Shown here in pieces: positions 1 to 8,764 of a DNA stretch of 41,551 nucleotides (the stretch's first letter is position 1; the number at the start of each line of letters is the position of its first letter). The notes below the pieces were generated by a model. It searched no databases and was not told the DNA's origin. It saw only the letters and a list, made by a program, of their open reading frames with translations. Both the position numbers and the translations under genes were made by a program. Source of the DNA: an uncultured Pelagibacteraceae bacterium (GTDB taxonomy: Bacteria > Pseudomonadota > Alphaproteobacteria > Pelagibacterales > Pelagibacteraceae); assembly GCA_902568465.1 (NCBI GenBank), contig CACFQR010000009.1, positions 1-41,551 of the forward strand, given 5' to 3'.

Positions 1-203
1 AAAAAAAAGGATACAAATCTTGTATGCTTTATTTAGTACAAAGAGATCTTTGTGATTCTTTTAAAATAGCTGAAGATATAGACCCAGATTATAAAATTGC
101 GTTTGACGATGCGCTTAATTTTGGAGTTAAGATACTTTGTTACGATTGTAAATTATCTCCCAACGAGATAAAACTAAACAATCAAATAATTTATGAAAAA
201 TAA
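1..203 (+). CDS. sfsA: SfsA family protein (DNA/RNA nuclease SfsA), 3' end only
   Basis: Partial gene: the reading frame enters at the left edge (codons begin at position 3) and ends at TAA 201-203. The visible C-terminal ~66 residues match the end of SfsA: a hydrophobic LYLVQRD strand, an acidic IDPDY segment, an FDDALNFGVKILCY helix-strand and a final LSPNEI segment. SfsA was first named for sugar fermentation stimulation; the family is related to nucleases and its physiological role is poorly defined. The stop overlaps the start of map by 11 bp, so it probably heads the map-pur transcription unit. Recognition rests on the C-terminal third only. Confidence 0.75.
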   Translation, partial: KKGYKSCMLYLVQRDLCDSFKIAEDIDPDYKIAFDDALNFGVKILCYDCKLSPNEIKLNNQIIYEK

Positions 204-969
204 TTATAAAGAATCTTTTGAATCTACTAGAAGTGCTGGAAACCTTGCTGCTAAAGCTTTAGATGAAGTTACTAAGTACGTTAAACCTGGTACGACTACA
301 AACAAACTAGACAAAATTTGCTATGAGTATATAAAAGATAATGGCGGATATTCTGCTCCACTTTTTTACAGAGGTTATCCCAAATCCTGCTGTACATCAG
401 TTAATCATGTTGTTTGTCATGGTATTCCTACAGAAAAATATCTTAATGAGGGTGATATAATTAATATTGATGTAACATCAATTGTTAATGGCTGGCACGG
501 TGACACTAGTAGAATGTTTTGTGTTGGGGAAGTTTCAGTAAAAAGTAAAAATTTAATTGAAGCAACATACAACTCAATGATGGAAGGTATTTCAATTATA
601 AAAAGTGGAATTCATCTAGGTGATATAGGTTTTGCTATACAAAAATTTGCTGAAGAGAAAGGATTTTCAGTAGTTAGAGATTTTTGTGGTCATGGAATAG
701 GTAAAATATTTCATGAACCTCCTAATATTTTACATTATGGAAAAAAAGGTGAAGGTTTAAAAATAAAAGAAGGAATGATTTTTACTGTAGAACCAATGAT
801 TAATGAAGGTAAATATGACACAAAGTTAATGAAAGATGGATGGACAGCTGTTACTAAAGATAAATCTTTGTCTGCACAATTTGAACATACTATTGGTGTA
901 ACAGAAGATGGATTTGAAATATTCACTAAATCAAAAAAAAAATATGATAAACCACCCTACTCCGCATGA
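193..969 (+). CDS. map: Type I methionine aminopeptidase
   Basis: Cytosolic dinuclear-metal peptidase that removes the initiator methionine from new proteins. At 258 aa it has the usual length of a bacterial type I enzyme without an N-terminal zinc extension. All five metal ligands of the pita-bread fold are visible: Asp93 and Asp104 (IDVT...HGDTSR), His167 (GHGIGKIFHE), Glu200 (FTVEPM) and Glu231 (QFEHT). The substrate histidine lies in the VCHGIP segment near residue 76. The ATG at 193 lies inside the end of sfsA, and the stop overlaps the purB start (ATGA). Translational coupling with both neighbours is therefore likely. Confidence 0.97.
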   Translation: MKNNYKESFESTRSAGNLAAKALDEVTKYVKPGTTTNKLDKICYEYIKDNGGYSAPLFYRGYPKSCCTSVNHVVCHGIPTEKYLNEGDIINIDVTSIVNGWHGDTSRMFCVGEVSVKSKNLIEATYNSMMEGISIIKSGIHLGDIGFAIQKFAEEKGFSVVRDFCGHGIGKIFHEPPNILHYGKKGEGLKIKEGMIFTVEPMINEGKYDTKLMKDGWTAVTKDKSLSAQFEHTIGVTEDGFEIFTKSKKKYDKPPYSA

Positions 970-2258
970 TAGAAAGATATTCTAGAAAAGAAGCCAAAAA
1001 AATATGGGAAGAAGAAAATAAATACCGAATATGGCTAGACATAGAACTGGCGGCAGCTAGTGCTATGGAAAAGCTTAAATTAATACCCAAAGGTGTATCA
1101 AAAAAAATAAAGAAAAAGGCTAAAATTAATGTGAATAGAATTCATTTAATTGAAAAAAAAGTTCACCATGACGTAATAGCCTTTTTAACATCGATTACTG
1201 AAAAAGTTGGTGAAGAAGGAAAATACTTACATAAAGGAATGACTTCGTCAGATGTTTTGGACACCTGCTTTAATATTCAGTTAGTTCAAGCATCAAAAAT
1301 TATTTTAAAAGATTTAGATGAAATCTTGAGCGTCTTAAGAAAAAAATCTTTAAAATATAAAAATACTGTCTGCATTGGTAGAAGTCATGGTATTCATGCT
1401 GAACCTACTACTTTCGGTTTAAAGTTAGCAAGTTTTTATGAAGAGTTTAAAAGAAATAAAAAGCGACTTGAAAGTGCAGTTAATGAAATCTCTACTTGTG
1501 CTATTTCTGGAGCGGTTGGCACTTATGCAAATGTTGATCCAAGGGTAGAAATTTATGTTTCAAAAAAATTAAATTTGAAAGTAGAGCCAATCTCGACGCA
1601 AGTTATACCGAGGGATAGGCATGCCTACTACTTTTCGGTATTAGCTATAATCGCCTCATCAGTAGAAAGAACTGCGACAGAAATAAGAAACTTACAAAAA
1701 ACTGAAATACAAGAAGTTGCAGAATTTTTTGGAAAAAAACAAAAAGGCTCGTCAGCAATGCCACATAAAAAAAATCCAATATTGAGCGAAAATTTAACTG
1801 GATTAGCTCGTATGGTTAGAAGTTATGTAATTCCTGCTTTAGAAAATGTTGCTCTTTGGCATGAGAGAGATATTTCTCATTCTAGCGTTGAGCGAAACAT
1901 TGGGCCAGATTCTACTATCACGTTAGATTTTGCACTTAATAGGTTAAAAAATATTTTATTAAATATGAATGTTTTTCCAAAAAAAATGATGCAAAATTTA
2001 AATATTACAAATGGATTAATTTTTTCACAGAGAGTAATGATTGAATTAACAAACCATGGATTTTCTAGGGAAAAAGCATATAGAATAGTACAAAAAAATG
2101 CACAAAAGTCGCACAAAGAAAATATATATTTTTTTGATAGCTTAATGAGTGACCCATTGATTAATAAAAAAATTTCTAATAAAGATCTAAAGAGAATGTT
2201 TGATCTTAGTTATCATACAAAAAGAATAAATATAATTTTTAAAAGAGTGTTTAAATAA
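966..2258 (+). CDS. purB: Adenylosuccinate lyase
   Basis: Fumarase/aspartase-superfamily enzyme acting twice in purine synthesis: it splits SAICAR to AICAR and adenylosuccinate to AMP, releasing fumarate. At 430 aa it matches the short bacterial/alphaproteobacterial PurB type. Visible motifs are the HHDV segment (67-70), TSSD (93-96), the [10 protein letters not shown] block with the general acid/base His141, and the signature [10 protein letters not shown] (261-270) carrying the flexible-loop catalytic serines. It overlaps map by 4 bp and lies 5 bp before purC. It is the first of five consecutive purine genes, so co-transcription is very likely. Confidence 0.97.
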   Translation: MIERYSRKEAKKIWEEENKYRIWLDIELAAASAMEKLKLIPKGVSKKIKKKAKINVNRIHLIEKKVHHDVIAFLTSITEKVGEEGKYLHKGMTSSDVLDTCFNIQLVQASKIILKDLDEILSVLRKKSLKYKNTVCIGRSHGIHAEPTTFGLKLASFYEEFKRNKKRLESAVNEISTCAISGAVGTYANVDPRVEIYVSKKLNLKVEPISTQVIPRDRHAYYFSVLAIIASSVERTATEIRNLQKTEIQEVAEFFGKKQKGSSAMPHKKNPILSENLTGLARMVRSYVIPALENVALWHERDISHSSVERNIGPDSTITLDFALNRLKNILLNMNVFPKKMMQNLNITNGLIFSQRVMIELTNHGFSREKAYRIVQKNAQKSHKENIYFFDSLMSDPLINKKISNKDLKRMFDLSYHTKRINIIFKRVFK

Positions 2259-2263
2259 CAAAT

Positions 2264-3052
2264 ATGAATAAAGGGAAAAAACTTTACGAAGGAAAAGCCA
2301 AAATTATATATGAAGGTCCAGAAAAAGGTACAGCAATTCAGCATTTTAAAGATGACGCAACCGCTTTCAATAATCAGAAAAAATCTTCTGTTGAGGGTAA
2401 AGGTGTATTAAATAATAGAATATCAGAACATATTTTAAATAACCTAAATCAAGTTGGAATTAAAACCCATTTAATTAAAAGATTAAATATGAGAGAACAA
2501 CTTATTCGTTTAGTTGAAATAATTCCTGTAGAATTTATTGTAAGAAATATTGCTACTGGCTCTTTAACAAGAAAATTAGGAATACCTGATGGAACAATTT
2601 TATCAAAACCACTTATCGAGTATAGTTACAAAAATGATGATCTTGGCGACCCATTAGTTGCTAGAGAACATGTTTTAGAATTTAAATGGGTAAAAGATTC
2701 TAAGTCACTTGATTATATAAATAAAAACTGCTTAAGAATTAATGACTTTATGCAAGGCATGTTTAGAGGAGTAGGTATTAAACTTGTAGATTTTAAACTT
2801 GAATTTGGAATAATTAACCAAGATGGAAAAGAAAGCATTATACTAGCAGATGAGATAAGTCCTGATACATGTAGATTGTGGGATGTCGTTAGTGAAAAAA
2901 AATTGGATAAAGATAGGTTCAGAAAAGATTTAGGTAATATTATCCAGGCATACCAAGAAGTTGCAAGAAGATTGGGAATTATTCATGAAGAATCAAACAT
3001 TAGCGAAGTCAAATTTGGTAAACCTAAAGCTGTTAATATAAAGAACAAATAA
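2264..3052 (+). CDS. purC: SAICAR synthetase (phosphoribosylaminoimidazole-succinocarboxamide synthase)
   Basis: ATP-dependent ligase joining CAIR to aspartate in purine synthesis. The 262 aa length is normal for a stand-alone PurC. Visible landmarks are the N-terminal LYEGKAK (7-13), the [14 protein letters not shown] block (87-100), LVDFKLEFG (174-182) and the ATP/metal-binding [13 protein letters not shown] block (195-207). It starts at an ATG 5 bp after purB and ends 1 bp before the TTG start of purS. Its substrate comes from PurE/PurK, which are not in this window; its product goes to PurB next door. Confidence 0.97.
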   Translation: MNKGKKLYEGKAKIIYEGPEKGTAIQHFKDDATAFNNQKKSSVEGKGVLNNRISEHILNNLNQVGIKTHLIKRLNMREQLIRLVEIIPVEFIVRNIATGSLTRKLGIPDGTILSKPLIEYSYKNDDLGDPLVAREHVLEFKWVKDSKSLDYINKNCLRINDFMQGMFRGVGIKLVDFKLEFGIINQDGKESIILADEISPDTCRLWDVVSEKKLDKDRFRKDLGNIIQAYQEVARRLGIIHEESNISEVKFGKPKAVNIKNK

Positions 3053-3053
3053 A

Positions 3054-3293
3054 TTGAAAATTTCAGCAATAGTAACTTTAAAAAAAGAAGTACTTGATCC
3101 ACAAGGAAAAGTTGTAAATCAAACCTTAAAAAATATGGGATATAAAAATATAAATAATGTTAGACAGGGTAAATATTTTGAAATTGAAATAGATGAAACA
3201 AATGAGAAAAACGCAAAAAATACTATGGAAGAAATTTGTAAAAAACTGTTAGCAAACTCTATAATTGAGGATTTTACTATAAATCTTAAATAA
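3054..3293 (+). CDS. purS: FGAM synthetase small subunit PurS
   Basis: Small dimeric subunit (79 aa) that holds PurQ and small-type PurL together in the FGAM synthetase complex and helps pass ammonia between them. The sequence has the PurS pattern: an N-terminal KISAIVTLKKEVLDPQG strand and loop, then a NMGYKNINNVRQGKYFEIEID block. The start is TTG at 3054; the first in-frame ATG would remove the conserved N-terminal strand, so TTG is preferred. The stop overlaps the purQ ATG (TAATG). Its presence fits the small PurL found two genes on. Confidence 0.95.
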   Translation: MKISAIVTLKKEVLDPQGKVVNQTLKNMGYKNINNVRQGKYFEIEIDETNEKNAKNTMEEICKKLLANSIIEDFTINLK

Positions 3294-3976
3294 TGAAGTC
3301 AGCAGTAATTGTTTTTCCTGGTTCAAATTGTGATAGAGATATATCTGTTGCCTTAAAAAAATTCCAAATTAAAAATGAAATGGTTTGGCATGATGAAAGC
3401 GATTTGCCCAAATCTGATTTAGTTGTTTTACCTGGTGGATTTTCTTACGGAGATTACCTAAGAACTGGATGTATTGCTAGTAAATCAAAAATTATTAATG
3501 ATGTTATTAAGCATGCAGAAAAAGGTGGTTTAGTTCTAGGAATTTGTAACGGTTTTCAAATACTAATTGAAACTGGCCTATTACCAGGTGCTTTGTTAAG
3601 AAATAAAAAATTAAGATTCATATCAAAAAATGTTTATCTTAAAGTTAATAATGTAAACAATAAGTTTTGTCTTAATTACAAAGGTAAAAAAATTATTAAA
3701 CTTCCAATAGCACACAATGAAGGAAATTTTTTTGCTCAGGAAAAAATTTTAAAGGAACTTGAGGATAGTGATTTAATAGCTTTTAAATATTGTGATGTAA
3801 ATGGTAATACAAATGAAGCTTCCAATCCAAATGGCTCATCAAAAAATATTGCGGGAATTTTAAATGTTAATAAAAATATCTTGGGTATGATGCCACATCC
3901 TGAAAGACATATAGATCCAGTTTTATCTGGAGATGATGGATCCTTTATGTTTGAAAGTCTTCTTAAATCTTTTTAA
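3293..3976 (+). CDS. purQ: FGAM synthetase glutaminase subunit PurQ
   Basis: Class I glutamine amidotransferase that releases ammonia from glutamine for PurL. At 227 aa it is a normal PurQ. The nucleophile Cys85 lies in [10 protein letters not shown], and the other triad residues His202 and Glu204 are in MMPHPERH. The N-terminal FPGSNCDRD and the [13 protein letters not shown] block (47-59) are also typical. It overlaps purS by one base and ends 2 bp before purL, as expected for the PurSQL complex. Confidence 0.97.
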   Translation: MKSAVIVFPGSNCDRDISVALKKFQIKNEMVWHDESDLPKSDLVVLPGGFSYGDYLRTGCIASKSKIINDVIKHAEKGGLVLGICNGFQILIETGLLPGALLRNKKLRFISKNVYLKVNNVNNKFCLNYKGKKIIKLPIAHNEGNFFAQEKILKELEDSDLIAFKYCDVNGNTNEASNPNGSSKNIAGILNVNKNILGMMPHPERHIDPVLSGDDGSFMFESLLKSF

Positions 3977-3978
3977 AT

Positions 3979-6171
3979 ATGAAAATTTCAGCAAATATTA
4001 TTGATAAACATGGAATTAAATTAAACGAATACAAAAAAATAATTAAATTAATAGGTCGAGAACCTAATCTTTTGGAATTAGGGATATTTTCTGCAATGTG
4101 GAACGAACATTGTTCTTACAAATCTTCAAAAAAGTACTTAAAAACATTACCTACAAAAAACAAAAAAGTAATACAAGGTCCTGGAGAAAATGCAGGTATT
4201 ATAGATATTGGTGACAATGATGCTATTGTTTTTAAAATTGAAAGTCATAATCACCCATCTTTTATAGAACCATACCAAGGCGCTGCAACTGGTGTAGGCG
4301 GCATACTAAGAGACATCTTCACAATGGGAGCTCGTCCTATTGCCACTTTAAATTCAATCCATTTTGGAAGTCATGACCATCCTAAAACAAAAAATTTATT
4401 AAATGGTGTTGTTTCAGGAATAGGAGGTTACGGTAATTGCATTGGTATTCCTACAGTAGGTGGTGAAGTTAAATTTGACTCTACATACAATGAAAATATT
4501 TTAGTTAATGCCATGGCTGTCGGACTTGTACAAAAAGATAAAATTTTTTACTCAAAAGCAAAAGGAATAAACCAACCGGTCATATACGTTGGTTCAAAAA
4601 CAGGAAGAGATGGAATTCATGGAGCAAGCATGGCTTCAGCAGAATTTGATGAAAATGCCGAAGAAAAAAGACCTACTGTTCAAGTTGGAGACCCGTTTAC
4701 TGAAAAATTATTGTTAGAAGCATGTTTAGAGTTAATGAAAGAAAATTCTATTATTTCAATACAAGATATGGGAGCGGCTGGACTTACCTCATCAAGTGTA
4801 GAAATGGCATCAAAAGGAAATTTAGGGATCGAAATAAATTTAGATAAAATTCCCTGCAGAGAAGAAAAAATGTCACCCTATGAAATTATGCTTTCGGAAA
4901 GTCAAGAAAGAATGTTGTTAATTTTAAAATCTGGAGAAGAAGAAAAAGCAAAAGAAATTTTTAAAAAATGGAATTTAGATTTCTCAGTGATAGGGAAAAC
5001 AACAAATACAAAAAATTTAATCTTAAAAGAAAGTAATGTAGAAGTTGCCAATCTGCCTCTCAGTTCTTTGTCGTCTGATGCTCCTGTATATAATAGAAAA
5101 TGGAAAAAAAATCTAGAATCAAAAAAAAATACTACAAATAAAAAATATACTTCATTAAATTTAGAAGATAGTTTTAAAACAATATTAAAAAGTCCTAATA
5201 ATTCTGAAAAAAGCTGGGTCTGGGAACAGTATGATCACACTGTAATGGGAGATACTTTACAAAATCCTGGTGGCAATTCTGCGGTGGTAAGAGTTCATGG
5301 AAAAGATAAGGGAGTGGCATTGACTGTAGATTCATCAGCTAAATATTGTTTAGCAAATCCAATGATTGGAGCTAAACAAGTAGTATGTGAAACCTGGAGA
5401 AATCTTATTTCTGTTGGATCAGATCCAATCGCAATAACTAATTGTCTTAATTTCGGTAATCCAGAAAAAGACATAATAATGGGACAATTTGTAGAAACTA
5501 TTCATGGAATTTCTGAAGCATGTAAATATTTAGATTTTCCTGTCGTTTCAGGCAATGTTTCTTTTTATAACGAAACACAAAACAATCCAATATCACCTAC
5601 TCCTACTATTGGTGGAGTTGGTTTGATAAAAAATATAAATTTAACAATGAGCCATAGTATTAAAGAGATTGATTCTAATATATTTGTGATTGGAAAGACA
5701 TCAGGTCATCTTTATCAAAGTGAATTTTTTAGAGAAGTCATGAAAATATATGACGGTCCCCCACCTGAAATTAATTTATTTAATGAAAAAAATAACGGTC
5801 TAATTGTACAAAAACTTATTGAAAATAAACTTGTAAACTCTGTACATGATATATCTTCTGGAGGTTTAATAATTGCATTAGCAGAAATGTGTTTATCTGG
5901 ACAAATTGGAACAAAAATGAAAGTTAAATTTAACAAAATTAATCCTTATGAATTTTTATTTGGTGAGGATCAAAGTAGATACATAATTGAAGTAAATGAA
6001 AAAAATAAGAAAAATGTATGTAAAATATTAGAAAAAAACAGTATATATTATGATATAATTGGAAAAACTCAAAAAGAGTATTTATCTTTGAATGATGATT
6101 TTAATATTAAATTGTCAGATATTAAAAATTTAAATAGTTTATGGTTCAAAGATTACTTTAAAGAAAGTTAA
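3979..6171 (+). CDS. purL: FGAM synthetase large subunit, small type PurL
   Basis: ATP-dependent subunit that turns FGAR into FGAM with ammonia from PurQ. The 730 aa length fits the small PurL class that needs PurS and PurQ, not the ~1300 aa fused enzyme. Visible blocks are [11 protein letters not shown] (41-51, with catalytic His44), ESHNHPS (88-94), the [20 protein letters not shown] nucleotide/metal loop, and a second copy of the AIRS-like fold in the C-terminal half ([17 protein letters not shown]). It is followed 4 bp later by bolA, so the operon seems to run on. Confidence 0.97.
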   Translation: MKISANIIDKHGIKLNEYKKIIKLIGREPNLLELGIFSAMWNEHCSYKSSKKYLKTLPTKNKKVIQGPGENAGIIDIGDNDAIVFKIESHNHPSFIEPYQGAATGVGGILRDIFTMGARPIATLNSIHFGSHDHPKTKNLLNGVVSGIGGYGNCIGIPTVGGEVKFDSTYNENILVNAMAVGLVQKDKIFYSKAKGINQPVIYVGSKTGRDGIHGASMASAEFDENAEEKRPTVQVGDPFTEKLLLEACLELMKENSIISIQDMGAAGLTSSSVEMASKGNLGIEINLDKIPCREEKMSPYEIMLSESQERMLLILKSGEEEKAKEIFKKWNLDFSVIGKTTNTKNLILKESNVEVANLPLSSLSSDAPVYNRKWKKNLESKKNTTNKKYTSLNLEDSFKTILKSPNNSEKSWVWEQYDHTVMGDTLQNPGGNSAVVRVHGKDKGVALTVDSSAKYCLANPMIGAKQVVCETWRNLISVGSDPIAITNCLNFGNPEKDIIMGQFVETIHGISEACKYLDFPVVSGNVSFYNETQNNPISPTPTIGGVGLIKNINLTMSHSIKEIDSNIFVIGKTSGHLYQSEFFREVMKIYDGPPPEINLFNEKNNGLIVQKLIENKLVNSVHDISSGGLIIALAEMCLSGQIGTKMKVKFNKINPYEFLFGEDQSRYIIEVNEKNKKNVCKILEKNSIYYDIIGKTQKEYLSLNDDFNIKLSDIKNLNSLWFKDYFKES

Positions 6172-6175
6172 ATCA

Positions 6176-6406
6176 ATGGGACTAAAAAAAGAAGAAATAG
6201 AAAATTTAATTAAAGAATCGATGCCAGATGCTGATATTAATATTGTTGATTTAGCTGGTGATAATAATCATTATTCTGCGACAATTAAATCTAAAGTTTT
6301 TGCTGGAAAAAGTAAAATTGATCAGCATAAAATGGTATATAGTGCTTTGAAGGGTAAAATGGGAAATGATCTTCATGCATTATCGTTAACAACGAAAGAA
6401 AAGTAA
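6176..6406 (+). CDS. BolA family protein
   Basis: Small 76 aa BolA/IbaG-type protein. The BolA signature is visible near residues 43-60: VFAGKSKIDQHKMVYSAL, with the conserved histidine that helps bind a shared [2Fe-2S] cluster, then a C-terminal DLHALSLTTK strand. BolA proteins pair with CGFS monothiol glutaredoxins to sense or deliver Fe-S clusters, and such a glutaredoxin is the next gene (3 bp gap). The pair follows purL directly and is probably on the same transcript. Subfamily (BolA or IbaG) cannot be settled by eye. Confidence 0.92.
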   Translation: MGLKKEEIENLIKESMPDADINIVDLAGDNNHYSATIKSKVFAGKSKIDQHKMVYSALKGKMGNDLHALSLTTKEK

Positions 6407-6409
6407 ATT

Positions 6410-6748
6410 ATGGATAATAATGTTAAAAATATAATAAACGAAGAAATTAAAAAGAACCCAGTATGCTTATTTATGAAAGGTACTCCAGATGTACCTCAGT
6501 GTGGATTTTCAATGGCAGTTTCTAATATTTTAAAACACTTAGATGTAAATTTTAAAGGAGTAAATGTTCTTGAAAATAATGATCTTAGACAAGGTATAAA
6601 AGAATTTAGTGATTGGCCTACAATACCACAACTTTATGTTAAAGGTGAATTTATAGGTGGTTGCGATATAATTAAAGAAATGTTTGAAAAGGGCGATCTG
6701 CAAAAAAAATTTGCTGAAAAAGAAATATCTTTCAAAGAAAAATCTTAA
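6410..6748 (+). CDS. grxD: Monothiol glutaredoxin, Grx4/GrxD type
   Basis: CGFS-type glutaredoxin of 112 aa that binds and transfers [2Fe-2S] clusters as a dimer or as a heterodimer with BolA. The active site is Cys31 in PQCGFS, with the glutathione-binding Lys in FMKGTP (~23), the cis-proline WPTIPQLYVKGEFIGGCDII block near residues 68-86, and a final helix. It sits 3 bp behind bolA, its usual partner, and converges on the methyltransferase gene with 2 bp between the two stops. Assignment to the Grx4 group is firm; the client Fe-S proteins are unknown. Confidence 0.95.
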   Translation: MDNNVKNIINEEIKKNPVCLFMKGTPDVPQCGFSMAVSNILKHLDVNFKGVNVLENNDLRQGIKEFSDWPTIPQLYVKGEFIGGCDIIKEMFEKGDLQKKFAEKEISFKEKS

Positions 6749-6750
6749 GA

Positions 6751-7365
6751 CTATCTATAAAAATTTCTTATTTTTTTACTGATAAATTTTCTAACTAATT
6801 TTGTAAAAGAAAAATTAGGAAATTTAGTAGTATGTAAATTTTCATCAATTTTATAATTTATTTCATTTTCCCAAGTAAGTTCTATTATAAAACTTTCTCT
6901 GAACATTTCTTCAAATAATTTACCTGTACTTACTGTAATAAATGGCTCGACAAATTCTTTTTTTTTACATGCTAACAATTCATTATTCTCATCATCAAAA
7001 ACAAACCACCATATATGATCTGTTTTATTTTCAAATACCAAATTGTCGGCTAATCTTGTTGGTAGTTCTATATAACCCTTATCAGAAATTCTTTCTAATT
7101 CTTTTATAAAAAATTGAAAATCGTTAACATGTTCAATAACATGGCTTGCTATTACGTAATCAAATTCTTTGTCCTTAAATGGTAATTTTTTATCTAGAAT
7201 TTTAACAAATTTTTTTCCTTTATATAAAGAGGAAAGATCCTGTGCATCAGCTAGAACAGATGCATATTCATTCGCTCTGTATCCACAACCTATGTCTAAT
7301 ATATTCCAATTAGATTTCGTACTTAAATATTTATTAACGGATTTTAAAGAAGATCTTCTTATCAA
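6751..7365 (-). CDS. Class I SAM-dependent methyltransferase (type 11-like), substrate unknown
   Basis: A 204 aa protein with a Rossmann methyltransferase core: NILDIGCGYRANEY (SAM-binding loop, ~20-33), an acidic strand, LPFKDKEFDYVIASHVIEHV (~62-80, typical of the UbiE/type 11 families), and a GYIELPTR strand. The C-terminal ~90 residues are lineage-specific and basic at the end (RKFISKKIRNFYR). The likely start is TTG at 7365; no in-frame ATG would keep the SAM motif intact. It follows rpsD by 11 bp on the same strand, so it may be read from the rpsD promoter. The substrate cannot be told from sequence. Confidence 0.85.
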   Translation of the reverse strand: MIRRSSLKSVNKYLSTKSNWNILDIGCGYRANEYASVLADAQDLSSLYKGKKFVKILDKKLPFKDKEFDYVIASHVIEHVNDFQFFIKELERISDKGYIELPTRLADNLVFENKTDHIWWFVFDDENNELLACKKKEFVEPFITVSTGKLFEEMFRESFIIELTWENEINYKIDENLHTTKFPNFSFTKLVRKFISKKIRNFYR

Positions 7366-7376
7366 AATTAATCTTA

Positions 7377-7994
7377 CTACCTTGAATAATATTCGATTAC
7401 TAAATTAGGTTCCATAATTGATGGATATGGAACTTCAGAAAATTTTGGAACTCTAATTAATTTTGCTTTCTTATTTTTATCATCTATTTGAATATAGTCA
7501 GGTACATCTCTTTCTTTATTTACTAATGCTCCAGAAATTATTGTCAAATCTTTTGATTTATCTTTTATTTCGATATTATCTTCAGCTCTAACCAAATAGC
7601 TCGGGATATTTACTTTTTTTCCATTAACTTTTATATGTCCATGATTAATTAACTGTCTAGATGAAAAAACTGTTGTAGCAAACTTTGCTCTATAAACTAC
7701 GGTATCTAATCTTCTTTCTAAAAATCCAACTAAATTTTCTGTTGTATTACCCTTTTTTTTAATTGCTTTACGGTAAACATTTCTGAATTGCCTTTCGTTC
7801 ATGTTCCCATAATAAAATTTCATTTTTTGCTTGGCCTCAAGTTGAGTTCCGTAATCTGATGGTTTGCCTTTTTTTGATTTACCATGTTGTCCTGGAGGAT
7901 AATTTCTTGAATTGAAAGGGCTTTTAGGCCTGCCCCATAAGTTTGATTTTAGTCTTCTATCAACCTTGTGTTTAGATAATAATCTTTTTGTCAT
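7377..7994 (-). CDS. rpsD: 30S ribosomal protein S4
   Basis: Primary 16S rRNA-binding protein that starts small-subunit assembly. 205 aa, the normal size. The N-terminal domain has the [20 protein letters not shown] block and no zinc cysteine cluster. The S4 RNA-binding domain (~95-155) includes [14 protein letters not shown] and [22 protein letters not shown]. As in many alphaproteobacteria, it lies outside the large ribosomal clusters. It has its own promoter just upstream with a very short leader (see the promoter entry). Confidence 0.98.
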   Translation of the reverse strand: MTKRLLSKHKVDRRLKSNLWGRPKSPFNSRNYPPGQHGKSKKGKPSDYGTQLEAKQKMKFYYGNMNERQFRNVYRKAIKKKGNTTENLVGFLERRLDTVVYRAKFATTVFSSRQLINHGHIKVNGKKVNIPSYLVRAEDNIEIKDKSKDLTIISGALVNKERDVPDYIQIDDKNKKAKLIRVPKFSEVPYPSIMEPNLVIEYYSR

Positions 7995-8009
7995 ATTTTA
8001 ATATCGAGA

Positions 8010-8037
8010 TTTATAAACAATGAAAAACATTTGTCAA
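8010..8037 (-). promoter_or_regulatory. Candidate sigma70 promoter of rpsD
   Basis: On the minus strand a perfect -35 hexamer TTGACA (8032-8037) is followed after 16 bp by a -10 box TATAAA (8010-8015). A start about 7 bp downstream would leave a leader of only about 9 nt before the rpsD ATG (7992-7994), and no Shine-Dalgarno is visible there. The -35 box lies beside the end of the trmJ-like gene. This is the best match to the sigma70 consensus I found in the window. Confidence 0.6.
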
Positions 8038-8038
8038 T

Positions 8039-8764
8039 TCAGCTTTTATTATTATATTCATTTAAAGTTGTGAAAATCCCAAGCAAAATACGTATTTCTT
8101 GCTCGGATAAATTTAATCTATGAAAAATGTTATTTATATTTCTAATCATACTTTTTCTTTTATGATTAGGTTGCAAAAAACCCTTTCTATCTAAACCTTT
8201 AATAATAAAATTCAAAAACTTATTTACTTCAGATTTTTTGGCTATAGAACTTTTATAACCCGTTTTATATACAACTTTATTTTTAGAAAATTTCTGAAAA
8301 AGAACAAAACAAAAAATTATTGCACTATGTGAAAGATTAAGTGAACTAAATTTTTCATTATTTGGTATTTTAACTAAATAATCAGCGCAACTAATTTCAT
8401 CATTGGATAAGCCAGAAGCTTCAGGTCCAAAAAGAATTCCTATTTTTCTACCTTTTTTAAATTTATCTTTTAAACTTGTAACTGAAATAATTTTTTTATT
8501 AACTTTTCGTATTCTGGAACTGCTGGCAAAAATTATATCTAAATCTTCAATTGATTTTTCTACAGAATTATAAATAACCGTTGACTTTAAAACATCTTTA
8601 GCACCAACTGAAGTTGCTAGTGCTTTTTGATTTGGCCAACTGCACCTTGGATTCACAATTCTAAGATGTTTAATATTAAAATTTTTTAAAGCTCTTGCAA
8701 CAGAGCCTATATTTTCTCCCAATTGTGGTCTGACTAAAATAAAATAAATATTTTTTAAACTCAT
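8039..8764 (-). CDS. RNA 2'-O-methyltransferase, TrmJ-like (SPOUT/TrmH family)
   Basis: A 241 aa SPOUT-fold methyltransferase. The N-terminal FILVRPQLGENIGSVARALKNF block and the knot motifs GILFGPEASGLSNDEI and IPNNEKFSSLNLSHSAII are typical of TrmJ, which 2'-O-methylates the ribose at position 32 of tRNAs. The C-terminal ~75 residues form the helical TrmJ extension. The start overlaps the cimA stop by one base (TAATG), which places it last in a nadE-cysS-cimA-trmJ unit. The exact RNA target is inferred from the family. Confidence 0.88.
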   Translation of the reverse strand: MSLKNIYFILVRPQLGENIGSVARALKNFNIKHLRIVNPRCSWPNQKALATSVGAKDVLKSTVIYNSVEKSIEDLDIIFASSSRIRKVNKKIISVTSLKDKFKKGRKIGILFGPEASGLSNDEISCADYLVKIPNNEKFSSLNLSHSAIIFCFVLFQKFSKNKVVYKTGYKSSIAKKSEVNKFLNFIIKGLDRKGFLQPNHKRKSMIRNINNIFHRLNLSEQEIRILLGIFTTLNEYNNKS

